Shown here: positions 35,471 to 47,211 of the stretch, piece after piece
How positions within the stretch are numbered: the first letter of the stretch is position 1
Layout of the letters: each line of letters starts with the position of its first letter
Assembly: GCA_023634235.1 (NCBI GenBank)
Contig: JAMKCF010000020.1
Span: 7,688,001-7,752,000, forward strand
Direction: 5' to 3'
DNA from: Pisaster brevispinus
Taxonomy: Eukaryota > Echinodermata > Asteroidea > Forcipulatida > Asteriidae
DNA length: 64,000 nucleotides
Notes under the pieces: generated by a model
Told to the model about the DNA's origin: nothing
Seen by the model: the letters and a program-made list of their open reading frames with translations, nothing else
Database searches by the model: none
Program-made: the position numbers and the translations under genes

Positions 35471-35597
35471 ATTTTTAATGCTCCTGCTGTGCCTTATTGT
35501 CAGTATCCTTGCAACCGTGGATACTAAAACTACCATCAATGGTGAAACCGTCAGATCAAACATGTACATCACATGCAATCACCTAGTCTTTTCAATG
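35471..35597 (+). CDS. KCNQ1: KCNQ1-like potassium channel, exon encoding S1 and the S1-S2 loop (partial gene)
   Basis: Coding exon of a voltage-gated K+ channel of the KCNQ/Kv7 family, a plasma-membrane tetramer that carries slow delayed potassium current. The exon is 127 nt: one base completes a codon begun upstream, then 42 open codons. It starts after a pyrimidine tract ending CTGTACACAG and ends at a GTAAGT donor. The first 16 residues, FLMLLLCLIVSILATV, match KCNQ1 S1 in position and character; the exon ends ...FSM, and M followed by EIV in the next exon is the KCNQ1 arrangement. Vertebrate KCNQ1 exon 2 is 91 nt with the same phases, so this one is 36 nt longer; the extra 12 residues fall in the extracellular S1-S2 loop. 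No N-glycosylation sequon is visible there. The start codon and exon 1 are not in view. Family assignment is firm; KCNQ1 rather than another KCNQ rests mainly on the following exon. Confidence 0.88.
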
Positions 35598-35639
35598 GTA
35601 AGTCTAGCAGAGTTTATTGTTTGTTACTTGAAGTAACTA

Positions 35640-35959
35640 GAGCCAGTTTCACATTACACTTTAATCCAGAAAATATCTGTGTTAGGACAAATTTAACACG
35701 GAGATTCTCCGGATTAAGTTTTCAGGACAATTTGTTTTCGGATTAACGAACCCAAAAGTGGCTTAATGTGGGTAAAATTTAACCCTGGACTAGGGTTAAC
35801 CCACCAATCTCGGTGTTAGTTTGGAACTGGGTGAACTTTTCTCTGGGTTAGATATTGTAGTCTGAAAGGAATCCTTGGATCAGTTTTAACCCGTGTAGAA
35901 AACTTTTTACACGGGTCGCCAATTACACGGATCAAAGGTAGGTAGTGTGAAAAGGGCTC
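35640..35959. repeat. Palindromic element 42 bp after the S1 exon
   Basis: Ends GAGCCAGTTTCACATTACAC and GTAGTGTGAAAAGGGCTC are inverted. The middle contains CCCTGGACTAGGGTTAACCC. The ends resemble those of the Harbinger-type element at 55684-56543 (AGCCCTTTTCACAC), but no clean 3-bp duplication is visible. Confidence 0.55.
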
Positions 35960-35961
35960 AA

Positions 35962-36120
35962 TATTGACCCAGTGCACTATGCAGAACACACCTCCACACA
36001 AGGCGCGTCTTCCATTTCCACCGTTCTGGGAGTCAATTCCTTTGTGTACATTTTGACTCCCCAAATGGTGGACAGGATAGGTACATGTAAGTGCACTGCG
36101 CGTTGTGCAAGGGGTCAATA
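35962..36120. repeat. Short palindromic MITE, TATTGACCCC ends, second copy
   Basis: 159 bp; left TATTGACCCAGTGCAC, right GTTGTGCAAGGGGTCAATA. It begins three bases after the element at 35640-35959. Confidence 0.7.
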
Positions 36121-36155
36121 GACAAATGTAGCCTGTGGCATCACATGTTTAAAAA

Positions 36156-36420
36156 AGAGCCACAGAGCCTGGACTTCTTGCAGGCCTGATTTGTACACAG
36201 CTCAGTGAAAGAAAACAACAAATCTTTGATTTTATAGAAACAAGGACTGTCTGATTTTTATCAACTTTTGATATGTAAAAAGGGGCTGATCTAAAACTTG
36301 TTCAGCTCTTGAATTGATGAGGAAATTATTTTGACACAAAAAAAGAGGAAAAGTTCCCCATATGCCCAGTCTAGTATATTGCCTGCCACAAAGGCCCTGG
36401 AATGTAAAAGATCACTCTTT
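36156..36420 (+). repeat. Interspersed repeat E, copy 3
   Basis: AGAGCCACAGAGCCTGGACT, TGATTTGTACACAGCTCAG and TATATTGCCTGCCACAAAGG match the other copies. An opposite-strand end fragment also occurs near 30140-30180. Confidence 0.6.
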
Positions 36421-36460
36421 TGGTAAGCAAAGGTTGCGAGGTCTATATTATCCAAATCCA

Positions 36461-36741
36461 GGGACCAACTTCATAACTCAAGCAAATTGTTATGCTTACT
36501 ATAGCAGCAAAACTTGTGAAAGCAAAAGTGCATTTCGTAAGGGATCAAGAAGATTTGACGGCGTGTGTGTGTGTGTGTTCACAATGGATTTGCTCACTCT
36601 ATCTGCTTACAAGAACTGCTAGAAAGGTAGCAGACCTCTTGCTTCGCTTACATTGAGCTGAGTTTGTGAAATAAAAATTCTGCTAAGAGTTGTTCCTTGG
36701 GCAGAAAATAACTGCTTACAGGAATTATGAAAATGGGGCCC
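36461..36741. repeat. MITE related to family B, with (GT)n inside
   Basis: Ends GGGACCAACTTCATAACTC and TTATGAAAATGGGGCCC are roughly inverted. A short GT microsatellite lies at 36562-36578. Confidence 0.45.
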
Positions 36742-36833
36742 GATTTTATTGAGTGTGAGTTCATTCTTCCAGTGGAAATATATTGCATTCCATCAGGAAT
36801 GTTGTCGCCCAAAGTACCCAGTTGAAGAAACTA

Positions 36834-37290
36834 CCCAGTTTATCCCAGTGGGGTGTGTTTTTATCCTAAATAAATCATTCTTTGGATATTAATTCAGTTG
36901 CAAATCAGGTCACCCTAGTCATCTCTACTTATCACCCAATTTATCTCAATTATAAGATTTCTTTAATCCCTATTTAAACCATTTTACTTTCAATGGTGAT
37001 ATGATCATTCTCAACTGGGTCACACTGTCTATTTCATTCATGACTTTACCCAACTTATCCCAATGGGGTGTGTTTTTATCCTAAATATAACATTCTTTGC
37101 ATGGGGATATCAATCCAGTTACAAATCAGGTCACCCTATAGTCATCTCTATTTATCGCCCAATTCATCCCAATTGGGGCTTCCTTTATCCCTATTTAAAT
37201 AATTTTACTCTCAACGGTGATATCATTATTGTTCTCAGTTGGGTCACACTATCTATCTCATTCATGACTGTTTTATCCCAATTGAAACCC
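36834..37290 (+). repeat. Tandem duplication, period 215 bp
   Basis: CCCAGTTTATCCCAGTGGGG at 36834 and CCCAACTTATCCCAATGGGG at 37049 start two units that match over their length (GTGTGTTTTTATCCTAAAT, AAATCAGGTCACCCTA, TTTATCCCTATTTAAA). A third unit begins near 37264 and stops. Confidence 0.78.
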
Positions 37291-38891
37291 TATACCCCCA
37301 ATGGGATTATCGCTATATCGGTTGGTCAGTGACAGTTGCACCATCTGCACGATATTTAATGCTTTCCATTCATCCACATATTCAAAATAATAAAGTAAGA
37401 GTTGAACAGCTGTGAAAGCAGATTTTAAAACTCATGATGCAGGCATTTGAGTGCTGCAAAAAGTCAACACAATAGGACAGTCGACAATAGTTCATCAGGA
37501 ACTGTTTCAAAATATTTAAAAATAACTTTGTGCCTTTAAAGTTGGTGTAAAATTCCGGAATAATTGTTTGTCATTCGCGGTAATGTAACCAAAAGTCAAA
37601 GGTCAGAGAAACATTTTTAATCATGGAAGAAGGAAATTTCCTCCATGTTTTTTTTACCAAGACATTTGGACTTATTGTAACTCTTACAACCAATTCTTTG
37701 ACATTTTGCATGAAGGCTACCTTGTCTGCAGCAACACCTGTAGACCTTTCTTTTGTGACATCGCAGCTACTAACTTTGATAACCAGTGGTTGGCAAAAGT
37801 ACCTGCGGCTTTTGAAAATGCAAATACGACAACTTATCATTATAATACAATACTGATATCAAATTACCTATATTGCTGATAAATTAAGCTTGTGCAACCC
37901 AAAACAAAAAGAACTCATATTGTTCATTAGAAGGTTTTAAATGAATTATTAAAAATGGCAAATTTGTGCAGCCCACTTTGTGATATGCAAGGCCACCCAT
38001 ACAAAATGTTGGTAGATACTGTAAACAAAAGAAAGGGTCATCAATGAATTGTTATGATAAATTTGAAACCCATGAAAAATGGGCATGGTGAAAGATGATA
38101 ATGACATCAGGCACAAAGAATCTAATTTTGGCCAGAGCTGTCTTTAATAATTGTCTCTGATAACCCTTGCTGAGCCATGTGTTAGTTTCTTTTATCCAAC
38201 CTGTTACTACTAACTATTATGTCTATAGACCCCTGTGCCCACCCATGCCCCCCCCCCCCTTTGCCCACTTAGTTACCCCTCTGTGTCTTTGCCAAGCAAA
38301 CTTTTAAAAAATTAGCAGAGCAAAATTTATATGTAATTTATTTGAAAACTTTTACAAGACAAGGGCATTTTTTTTGTAGTTCATCCCACAAACTATTTTT
38401 TGCTAGTTTTCTTAAATGACTTTTAAAACATTCTGAATTATTCAGTTTTCAGTTTGTTAACCCTGAAACTTGTCAAGTGAGTGTCAAGTTTCTATAATGT
38501 ATTCATGCTATTTGGCATTTAAAGGGCAAAAACGTTCTACCTCTTTACTTTTTAACCATCTGATCCCCAGTTTTAAACCCCTAATAGATTTTTTTTTTTT
38601 TAAATACTTTTTGCTTTGCCGTGACATGCATTGCGTGTGAAATGAGATAATACCATTTGATATTATTGCAGTGCAGTGTTATATTGCTTGGGACAGGTCT
38701 GGCGGTAAAGAACGACAGCGTTAACTAACGGTCATTCCACCCTCACTAATGCTCTGTGATCACGCACCATGTCCCAATAAAAATAAGAAACCCACTAAGC
38801 CTCTTTTGAAACGCATCTCGGGACAATACAGTGTATGCCGCCCTTCCTTTAATGGTCTCCGTAAATTGATTCTTAATTGGAATGCTTTTGA
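37291..38891. other. Unassigned intronic DNA
   Basis: C-run near 38250-38260 and an A/T-rich zone; no gene signal. Confidence 0.5.
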
Positions 38892-40165
38892 AAGAGATTA
38901 AAGTATTACAACAGCAAAGCTGAAATGTCTAGTGTGTATTTGCACTCAGTATTTCTGTGGCTAGTTTTTTTTATATATTTATTTTCCACGAATGTACTTG
39001 ATGACATTGGTGTGTCTGATTATGTTACTCAAGACATGAGTTTGCATTAATTTTAAAACAGGGTCCGTAGATGAAAAACTGTATAAAAAGATTTATTGGT
39101 AAGCTTCTATAATATTTTTGAGTTTGCAATTGTTCAAGAGACAAACCAGTTCCATGAGGATACCCACACTGCAAAAGCTCTGGTGCTAAATCGATTCTTT
39201 TGTAATCTGTTAGTGCAGGGCTCGAATTTGGGGTAAAATTCCACAAGACTGCAGGGCTTGTAGCTCAAAATGTTTACTGGACCACAATTTAATTTACAAG
39301 ACCAGAAATTTTTCAAGAAAGAGCTTTCTAAACAGTTTAACATGTAAATTGTTTTTATTTGGACAAGCACTCCTAGAAAATTTATTTCATTTGTCTCATG
39401 GGCTAGTGTAGTTTGATACTCAATGGAATTGTATTTACCCTTGCAGACTCAAAGTTAACATTTGAACATAATTTTTTTTTCTCGAAAAGATATTTCATAG
39501 TGAGGTATTATTATTCAATTGAAAAACACAAGACTGCTGGACTTGTCAGGTCATGAGTTTACTGGCCTGGGGCTAAAATCACTGGTCTCGGGCCTGTGGT
39601 CCAGTGTCAAATTCGAGCCCAGTAGTGACAATACCGACACGGTGTTAATTTGAAAAAATTGAACTAAATAAACAGAAAACCTGGATAGGTGTTCCGTTGA
39701 CACTTAGCACTTTTTAGTGAGATCACAGTATTATAACAGCAAAGCTGAAATAGTAAGTCAGTATTTCTGTGGTTACTTATTTTGTTTTTGTTTTTTAGTT
39801 TTTTCACAAATGTGTTTATCACATTGGCATGCATGTGTTTATCACATTGGCATGCCTGATTATGTTACTCAAGACATTAGTTTGCATTTTATTTAAGGGG
39901 TTTGAAGACAAAGATCTGTACAAAAAGAATAATGAATAAGATTGTAATATTTTTGAAAATCACTGGTTTATAATTAATTGTTCATGAGGGAAACCGATAC
40001 AAAAAGAAACATACCCACACTGCAAAAACTCTGGTGTTAATTTGTTCTTTGGGAATCTGTATGTGACAACACCAACACTGTGTTAATTACTACCAAAATA
40101 TTGAACTTAAAACAAAAAACCTGGATGAATGTGCCGTTGACACTAAACACTGTTGTCAGTTCACT
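38892..40165 (+). repeat. Tandem duplication of a unit of about 430 bp
   Basis: Unit 1 is 38892-39718 (interrupted by the hAT-like element), unit 2 is 39719-40165. Shared blocks: AACAGCAAAGCTGAAAT, TGATTATGTTACTCAAGACA, ATACCCACACTGCAAAA, ACCTGGAT and CCGTTGACACT. A 23-bp subrepeat (ATGTGTTTATCACATTGGCA) is doubled in unit 2 near 39811-39856. Confidence 0.75.
39216..39622. mobile_element. hAT-like non-autonomous element with 5-bp TAGTG duplication
   Basis: The 407-bp element has inverted ends CAGGGCTCGAATTTG and CAAATTCGAGCCCAG (one mismatch), flanked by TAGTG at 39211-39215 and 39623-39627. Removing it and one TAGTG restores a sequence that aligns with the neighbouring duplicate near 40070, so the insertion boundaries are confirmed inside the window. 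CAGGG ends suggest hAT; a 5-bp rather than 8-bp duplication is known for some hAT lineages. Confidence 0.8.
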
Positions 40166-41790
40166 TAACACATATTTCAATGGGTACACAAGGGTACACC
40201 TATTGTGGTTTCAAGTAAATTCATTTTAAGTTTTGGTAGTAATAAGCGTTGAGTCCGTGTCGTCGCATATTAATCACAAAGAACAGTGGCATAACGTAAT
40301 TGTAAATGTCTGGTAATGCAACTGTGAAAGAATCAATTGAACACCAGTGTTTCTTGCAGTGCATTGGATCTACGCAGTAGCATATAAAACAAAAAGGTGG
40401 AGGCTAGATGTTGCTTTATTCAGGTTAGTTTTGTGATTAGATTATGCACTTGGGGGACTAATTGTACCCCCAAAATAGTCTATTATCTCCTTAAGCAGAG
40501 GCTAAGCGAGGCATTTTGGATGACTGTCTAAACCAGCTTTGATGAAATAAATAAAAAATTCACTTTAAAAGGTCAAACAGTAGCCTTTTCACTACAAATA
40601 GCACTGGGTTCAAAATTGTAAAACTACAAATATATATTTAATGCATTTATGGTCTTTCTATGCCAACAAGTGTAACTTTTGTAAAACAACTTTTGTATTT
40701 ATAACAAATAACAACATATCAGGTCATATAACAACATATCAGTATAATATTGCTAGTGATGGTGGAATTCCTGAATCTGAACACCTAGCAAATTTAAACC
40801 TTTCAGCAATAGCCGGTAACCAAGAGTGTAAAGGATCCTAACATGGCACAAACTTTGTAACAGTACGCACCCTTGCTAATTCACAAAAGCTTCAACAACT
40901 TGCCACATCAAACTGATTATACACTGTTGGCATTAGTGGAAATGTACAACATAGTCAGGTACATGAACCCTTCAGAGACCATTCATTTCTATACAATCTT
41001 CACCAGACATTGCTAATCTTTTTGGTTTTTTGCCGCCGTTATTTTCAGGAAAAATATCAGGAAAATTAATAAGAGAGAGAAAGACATGGCTTTGTTTTTA
41101 GAGTTGTTTATTCTGTGTCTACATAGGAAACTTTGGAAAATGACAATTTGGCGCTGTAAATTTTCTTTGATCCTCTTGTTTGAGCAAAAGTTGGTTAAAT
41201 TTATGGCCGTTTGCGACTGCTCTGAGCATTTTGGTACAAGCTGCTTGTGGCTGCTATGGTCTTTAAAGGGTTAAACCTGTCAGCAATAGCCAGTGACCAA
41301 GAGTGTCCCCTCAGGCAAATTCCTCTCATTGAGCCCCTCAAAATAACGAAAAATAGAAATAAGAATGTCAAAAATGACTTTACCCTTTAAGTCAGTTATA
41401 CGCATGAATCCATGGGCAAATCATCCGTAGTGATTCGTCATTAGCCATTTGGCTTATTAATCCTTACGCTGTGGTTGATGACGGCCCACGATGACAGTAA
41501 ATCAATGCCCAGCCTGATCAGAGGACCAAATTAACCAGTTGTTTTGTAGCTGTGGAGAATTAATTCAAAACCGTAAGTGGCCAAGGCCAAATGGCATCCA
41601 TGATTTGAGAAGGCACCTGTCATTTTATTTTTATTTTTTAAGTATGATCTGCTCAGGGACAATATCATTGTAATAATTTTGCAACTGAGGTTTAATTCAT
41701 ATGGCAAAGTGCACAAATTTGTTTTTTAAATGCAAAGATTCATTCGCTTAGCAGAAATAGGAAATCAAGAAATTAAGAAAATAAATTTTA
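40166..41790. other. Unassigned intronic DNA with a 40-bp direct repeat
   Basis: TCAGCAATAGCCGGTAACCA (40802) and TCAGCAATAGCCAGTGACCA (41279) are nearly the same over about 40 bp, 477 bp apart, and may bracket an old element. Confidence 0.5.
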
Positions 41791-41963
41791 GGGCCCAAAT
41801 TCATAGATCTGCTTAAGCACAAAAAGCAGCTAAGTACAACAAAAGTCATGCTTACCAGACAAAAATTGATGTCACATGTACTGTCTCTGACTGTTTTTGT
41901 TTTTTAATATCCTGCTGTTTTTTGCTTAGCAGCAAATAGTTAAGCAATATTCAAGTTAGGCCC
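41791..41963. repeat. MITE family B copy
   Basis: It runs from GGGCCCAAATTCATAGATC to CAAGTTAGGCCC, with CTGCTTAAGCACAAAAAGC inside. Confidence 0.68.
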
Positions 41964-42060
41964 AGGTTGGCTTTATACTTTACCAAGAGAAACTATTTGC
42001 AAAATGTAGAAGACATGGATAAAAAGTATTATTTGTTTTTTACAACAACGAAGACTGGCG

Positions 42061-42230
42061 TCCTACTAGGGCTAGTTTTTACCCATACACCGACATGTGT
42101 CAAGCACTTTAAATGTCAGTAATTTCCCGAGTCCTGTGAAAAAAATCCACAGGCATGATACTTGGGTGGGATTCGTACCCCCGACCTTTGTCATTTAGAG
42201 CAGATGTCCTACCACTAGACCACCAAGTAT
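42061..42230 (-). mobile_element. tRNA-derived SINE, family 1, second copy
   Basis: On the minus strand: ACTTGGTGGTCTAGTGGTAG, box B GGTACGAATCCC, then TTTTTTTCACAGGACTCGGG and CGGTGTATGGGTAAAAAC, the same body as at 1389-1545. Confidence 0.8.
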
Positions 42231-42639
42231 ACCTGGTAGCAAGATGCAGTTTGAATCCTTTATTTCAAATATTGTTGATTAATCAGTTGAAGTACTGAAC
42301 TATTTTTCAAATGGTCTTAAACGGTGTACGGGATATGCATGAAAGTTGTTTTGTGAAAGCCAAACAACCTTTCAGGTTTGCCCTCAACATTTTCATTGAC
42401 TAGCCAGGGGACCAGTTAGCTTGGGTTACACTACTGATCAATTGTTTAATTACCAGATGAAGACTCAAGCAGACTAGTTGAAACAGTGATGTGAATGCGG
42501 TTTCTTCAGTAGGAACTTCATCCAATAAATCACACTTGCCGAAAACGAGATACCCATGTGGAGTCATGCATTTCAAACCCTATATTAATCTTCTACCATA
42601 CAAAGCACAATATAAAAAAAATTAAATTATTTTACCAAC

Positions 42640-42880
42640 ATAATAATAATAAAGTCTCATGAGGCACACATAACCACCAAGGGTGCTCAAGGTTCTGTAA
42701 CAATGAAGGGAGAAAAAACAAAGGAAAAAAGAAACCTCTGAGAAAAATAGTGCAGAAAAGCAAAATGCTTTTTTGACTCGAGGTGTGTTTTGAGAGACTT
42801 TTTAAATGAGTGGAAAGTATTGGAGGTTTTAATATGAAGGGGTAGCTGATTCCAGAGATGTGGAACATTTGAATTTTTGA
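42640..42880 (-). repeat. Dispersed repeat with ATT-rich end
   Basis: On the minus strand it ends GTGTGCCTCATGAGACTTTA plus TTATTATTATG. The interior CTGGAATCAGCTACCCCTTC resembles the class of repeat at 3165-3660. Tentative. Confidence 0.4.
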
Positions 42881-43670
42881 AAGGATTACATTGTTTTTCT
42901 TTTTTTCTTTTCCATTTTAATCCATGTTTTGAAGATTTTGCTTCAGGATGTAAACTATTTTATCAGCTGTTCTTTTTTGGAACCAAGTGAATATTAAATG
43001 ATTTGGTGGTTTGTTTTCTTTCATTTTAAACAGGCAAGTCAATTTTGATTGCCTAATTTCTCCTAGAACAGTTTCCCACATTTTGTTGGGTATCAATTTC
43101 TTTCAACTGGCACACTTCTGGAACGTAATAACCACCCAAACCAAACTATGAGAGCAGGTGATGTTCTCTTTACTCGTCTTACAAATCGCTCAGTTTGATG
43201 ACATCAGATTTCGTAGACATCAGATTTTGTAGACTCTGTGTTGTTTCATCACTGATACTACAAACTGACACCCACAAACAAACTAGTAAAAGCTAGCAAT
43301 CCAACAAAACTGCTTCTTAAGTTGAAAGCTCTTTGAAACACTTACTGTCCTTCCTAATTTCAAAGTGTTTTCAACTATTTTTTATTTAATTTTTATGTTT
43401 TACGTCCTGAATTAACACGTTATAAATTGAATTGAACTGGATTGAATTGAAAATTGAATGAGGGCGAACTTGCAGGAGAGGTAGTTCAGTCACCATTACC
43501 AACTTTTTACCTGATCTCAATTATCAGGTGTCAATCCCGGCCATGTCTCGTTGGGCCCCCGCCCCCTGGCCCCCTTTCATTGCATTGCACAGTCTGAATG
43601 CTCCAGCTGGGGTTAACATTGAGTGGGGGAACGGGGGAGGGTATGTTTATGGTCACAGGGCCCAAGCATT

Positions 43671-43840
43671 GTGGCTGGGATTATTGGGCGCTGGACTCAA
43701 GTCCTGTAATTTACAGAATCCTGCCCTTGTCAGTCACGAAACCTGTGTCTTTGAGCAAGGCACTTTATCATAATTGCTTCTCTCCACCCAGTAGTAAAAA
43801 TGGGTACCAAAGTAACCTGCGATCAGGGAGAATATAAATA
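43671..43840 (+). mobile_element. tRNA-Leu-type SINE, diverged
   Basis: GTGGCTGGGATTATTGGGCG and CTGGACTCAAGTCCTG recall the Leu(CAA) head. Then comes the shared body CTTTGAGCAAGGCACTTTAT, AATTGCTTCTCTCCACCCAG, AAATGGGTACC. Box B is degraded. Confidence 0.6.
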
Positions 43841-45569
43841 TTATCAGTCGTTAAATAATTAACGAACCCAAAAGGGTGAAAGGGTGTTACTTGACTAATC
43901 TTTAATTTAATTTTATAATGTATACATGACAAAAAACTGAAACTAAGTCAACTGATAATAGTGATCAGAACTTCCTTTCCACCTCACCAAGGGAACTGTC
44001 TTGTTAAGAATGCAACTGTAGTCACCGCAAGCACACCTGGGACCAGTGTGCTCTCCTTCACTCTCCCGTCTTACAAAATTTAAAGGTGCCGTTTTTGCTG
44101 GCTGCAAAGGTGGGAAGTGTAACAGTTCACAGCGTTTATTCGGGCAAAGCCGCGGGAAGGGAACCGTGACCGTGTTTTCAAATTTGAAGAGGTGTTTTGG
44201 GGAGGCATGGATAAATGCGGCCTTTAGAGTGACAGTTTCTCTGGTTTAGAGCTTGCGAGGAAGGAGGGTTCTAGCGAGTGCTAGTCAAGCCCTCCAGTGT
44301 GTTAGATGCTATTAGCGGATGAGCACAATGTCGGTAATGTCATGGTTTCAATAACTGTCGAATGAATTATCGACATCTTAATTTAGTTGTACAAATACCA
44401 ATCATCTTAAGGAAATATTGAAGATGTTTTGACATCGTTGTAATAGAAATTCTCTTTTGAGTGGCTCTTAGACCAGGCACACTTTCAAAGAGGTGCCTGC
44501 TCGAATTATTACTCAGATTTTGGAGAGGGGGAAATTGACAGACTGAGGGCCCCCCTTGCTGTACCAAGGATAAACAGACTCAAAGGAACATGGTTTCTTC
44601 AACCAATTGTGGAACTAAGTTAATCCAAACTTTGTTTAACTCCCCATAACCTTATTTTCCACCAATGCATGGAAGAGATTAAAGTATTCATAAATTAATA
44701 ATTATGTGGGGAAATTAAAGTAAATAACAATTTATTTCATGATTTATACACAAAGATTTTTCGAGCCATTCCCATCCACTATTCACAATAAACATTGAAA
44801 CTGTCCTTTAACAATCTTCATTATGAAGACAGGTGAGGTTTCTCTACCCTTCCTAATATCCCTTATCAGAATTCAATTAACACTTATGCCTCAAGGGGTA
44901 GACAATATCTTAGACATACATGCAACAGTAGTAGATGATCTCTTAGAACTTGAGAGCTTAAAATAATGTCTGAATTCCAACCAAGACATCAAATCCCTGT
45001 CATCCATACATCCAAGGAAACAATACAAGATAACCACACGATGTAAAACAACATGAAAAAAATCGTTAGCTTTTTTTCCCCCTTTCCTCATCTGACCAGA
45101 CTCTATTAAAACCAGTGGCCCTCAATCAACTGCACGAGGACAAGCCTTGAGTTAAGATCAATAAAACAGAGGGTAATTACAGCTACCTAAAGACAGTTGC
45201 TAGCTCTATGATAATATCGAGCGTGTAAAATGTGTAGTATAAAGACTACGGCCCAATACTGCCCATCGTGGCTACTTGACAGACAGTCTAGTGTGTCATC
45301 GGTAAACTTTATTGATGCAGCCGTTCAATCTGTCTCTTTTAAAGGAGAAAGTCTCAAACATTAAACAAATATTTCAGACTCAACATTTTCACAATTTGGT
45401 GCAAGAAAAGTGTTGTTCTGTTCTTCCTCTATGTGCACCTTGGATCAGTTAGGTTCTTTTGACTAGAAAATAGCTCTTTAGAGTTTATTTAGAATGAGTG
45501 ATGTTTGAAGCTTTGCGAGGTGTGGAAAATAAGAAAAATTAGTAAACTTTCAGGTACAGCCATGTGTAA
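43841..45569. other. Unassigned intronic DNA
   Basis: A GC-richer part lies at 44040-44300; no repeat or exon recognised. Confidence 0.5.
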
Positions 45570-45775
45570 ATCTCTTTTGGGAGGAGTGTTGGCTCTGAAA
45601 AAGGTTTGGTTTCGAAAATTGGATCGTTTTTCTGCCTCTCATAAGTCATTACAGGTAGATGTAATTCTGCAAGGGCATGGGAAAACATGTCTTTGGGGAA
45701 TTTTAGCAACAAAAATGTAACACTTCTGCCGAACCTTTTTGTCAGGAGCCATGTTATCATGCTTACAACCCTCTG
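45570..45775 (+). repeat. Interspersed repeat H, copy 1
   Basis: CATAAGTCATTACAGGTAGA, AATTCTG and TTTTGTCAGGAGCCATGTTA parallel 58290-58435 in the same order. Confidence 0.5.
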
Positions 45776-47018
45776 TTACTTGGACAGAAAGTACTTTTTG
45801 TGCCTGGAAAAAGTGCGTAGAGCCTTACGCCTTTCTTCTGGGCTCGTAATGAAGTAGCAATTAGTATACCACTGTTATGAAACTGAAGGGGTCAGTGGTT
45901 CTAATATTACAAGTCTTTTTTTAAGTCATATTTCATAGGCAATAACAATCTAGCTAGTTCATGATATATAGTTATACTTTCTATGAAAAGATCTTAATTA
46001 AGAAACAAGTAGGTAGACCACAGTTATCAAAATTGAGGGGTCAGGGGTTGAGATCTAGTTCCAATCTTTTTTTAAAAGACATTTTCCACAGCCAACAATA
46101 ATCTACCCATATCTAGTAATACTATCTGCAGCAGGAACACGGTGAAGGAGCAAGTCAACATGCGATATTTGCTGACGATAAATCTTCATTTTTATCAGCT
46201 GCCTATGCACACTGAAAGAAGATCCTCATCGACAATCTTTCGAAAAATACAAAAATGTTTGAAGAATGTAATCCGAAACTGAGATGACATCACATTAGGC
46301 GAGTGTATGTATATACTCAAATACTGCAGCATGTGATTTATAGACGCAATGGGAGGATTTATCAACTGGTATGATAAATTACAGGGGGAAAATAGAGCAT
46401 GAAAAAAAACATAAGACTAGGTCAGCTATGGAAATTATGAAAATCAGACGAAGTCTTGCTTATAGATAACACTTAAATCATTGTATTTTAGTTCTACTTA
46501 ATAGTATCTTCTTTAACACCAGAACACTCATTGTGATAGAGAACAGGCTTGCCCTGGTGTTTTGTGGTATGATTTGGCAGCAAGTTGTGCCACCGCTCTT
46601 CCCGAGTGGGTGCTTTGATGGTTCACATAGTAATTCCTTCTCAACAATTCCTTCACTTGCTTGTTTCTCTCGAGTACCTTGAGTACCTTATTGGTAAATA
46701 CATGCACTATGTAAGACTTCAGTATTACTATTATTATCATCTACACAGTGACAAATTTCTCAAGATGTGTAAAGAAGAAAACAACAATCTTTAAAATACT
46801 GTGCAAGTTTTGCACGCATTCCAATGTCTGGACCTGTTATGGTGTGCTATTGTCTCCCCTCAAACGTTGGGGCAATGTACGAGCACGTATTCAATTATTT
46901 TATTTTTTTCTTCCCCTTGCATGGGAGCCTAACGTTTCATAATATTTAAAAATTTAGTATGAGCAACACTTGCACGGTCTATAAGAATGAGTGGTTGCAA
47001 ATAAGACATCAAGATCAA
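45776..47018. other. Unassigned intronic DNA
   Basis: Two loosely similar segments (45880-45960 and 46005-46110: CAGTTATCAAAATTGAGGGG with ACTGTTATGAAACTGAAGGG) suggest an old tandem pair of about 135 bp. Confidence 0.45.
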
Positions 47019-47211
47019 GGCCCAATATCATAGAGCTGCTTAAGCACAAAAAGTAGCTAAGCAAAACAAAAGTATGCTTACCAGAATAAGGCTACCAGCC
47101 CAAATACCATGTCACATGTTCAATTTATAACTGGTATCCTGCTCATTTCAGCTAAGCAGAAAAATATTCAGCAATATTTGCTGCTGAAAGCAACTCTATG
47201 AAATTGGGCCC
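47019..47211. repeat. MITE family B copy, full
   Basis: It runs from AGGCCCAATATCATAGAGC to AACTCTATGAAATTGGGCCC, with TTACCAGAATAAGGCTACC inside. Confidence 0.72.
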
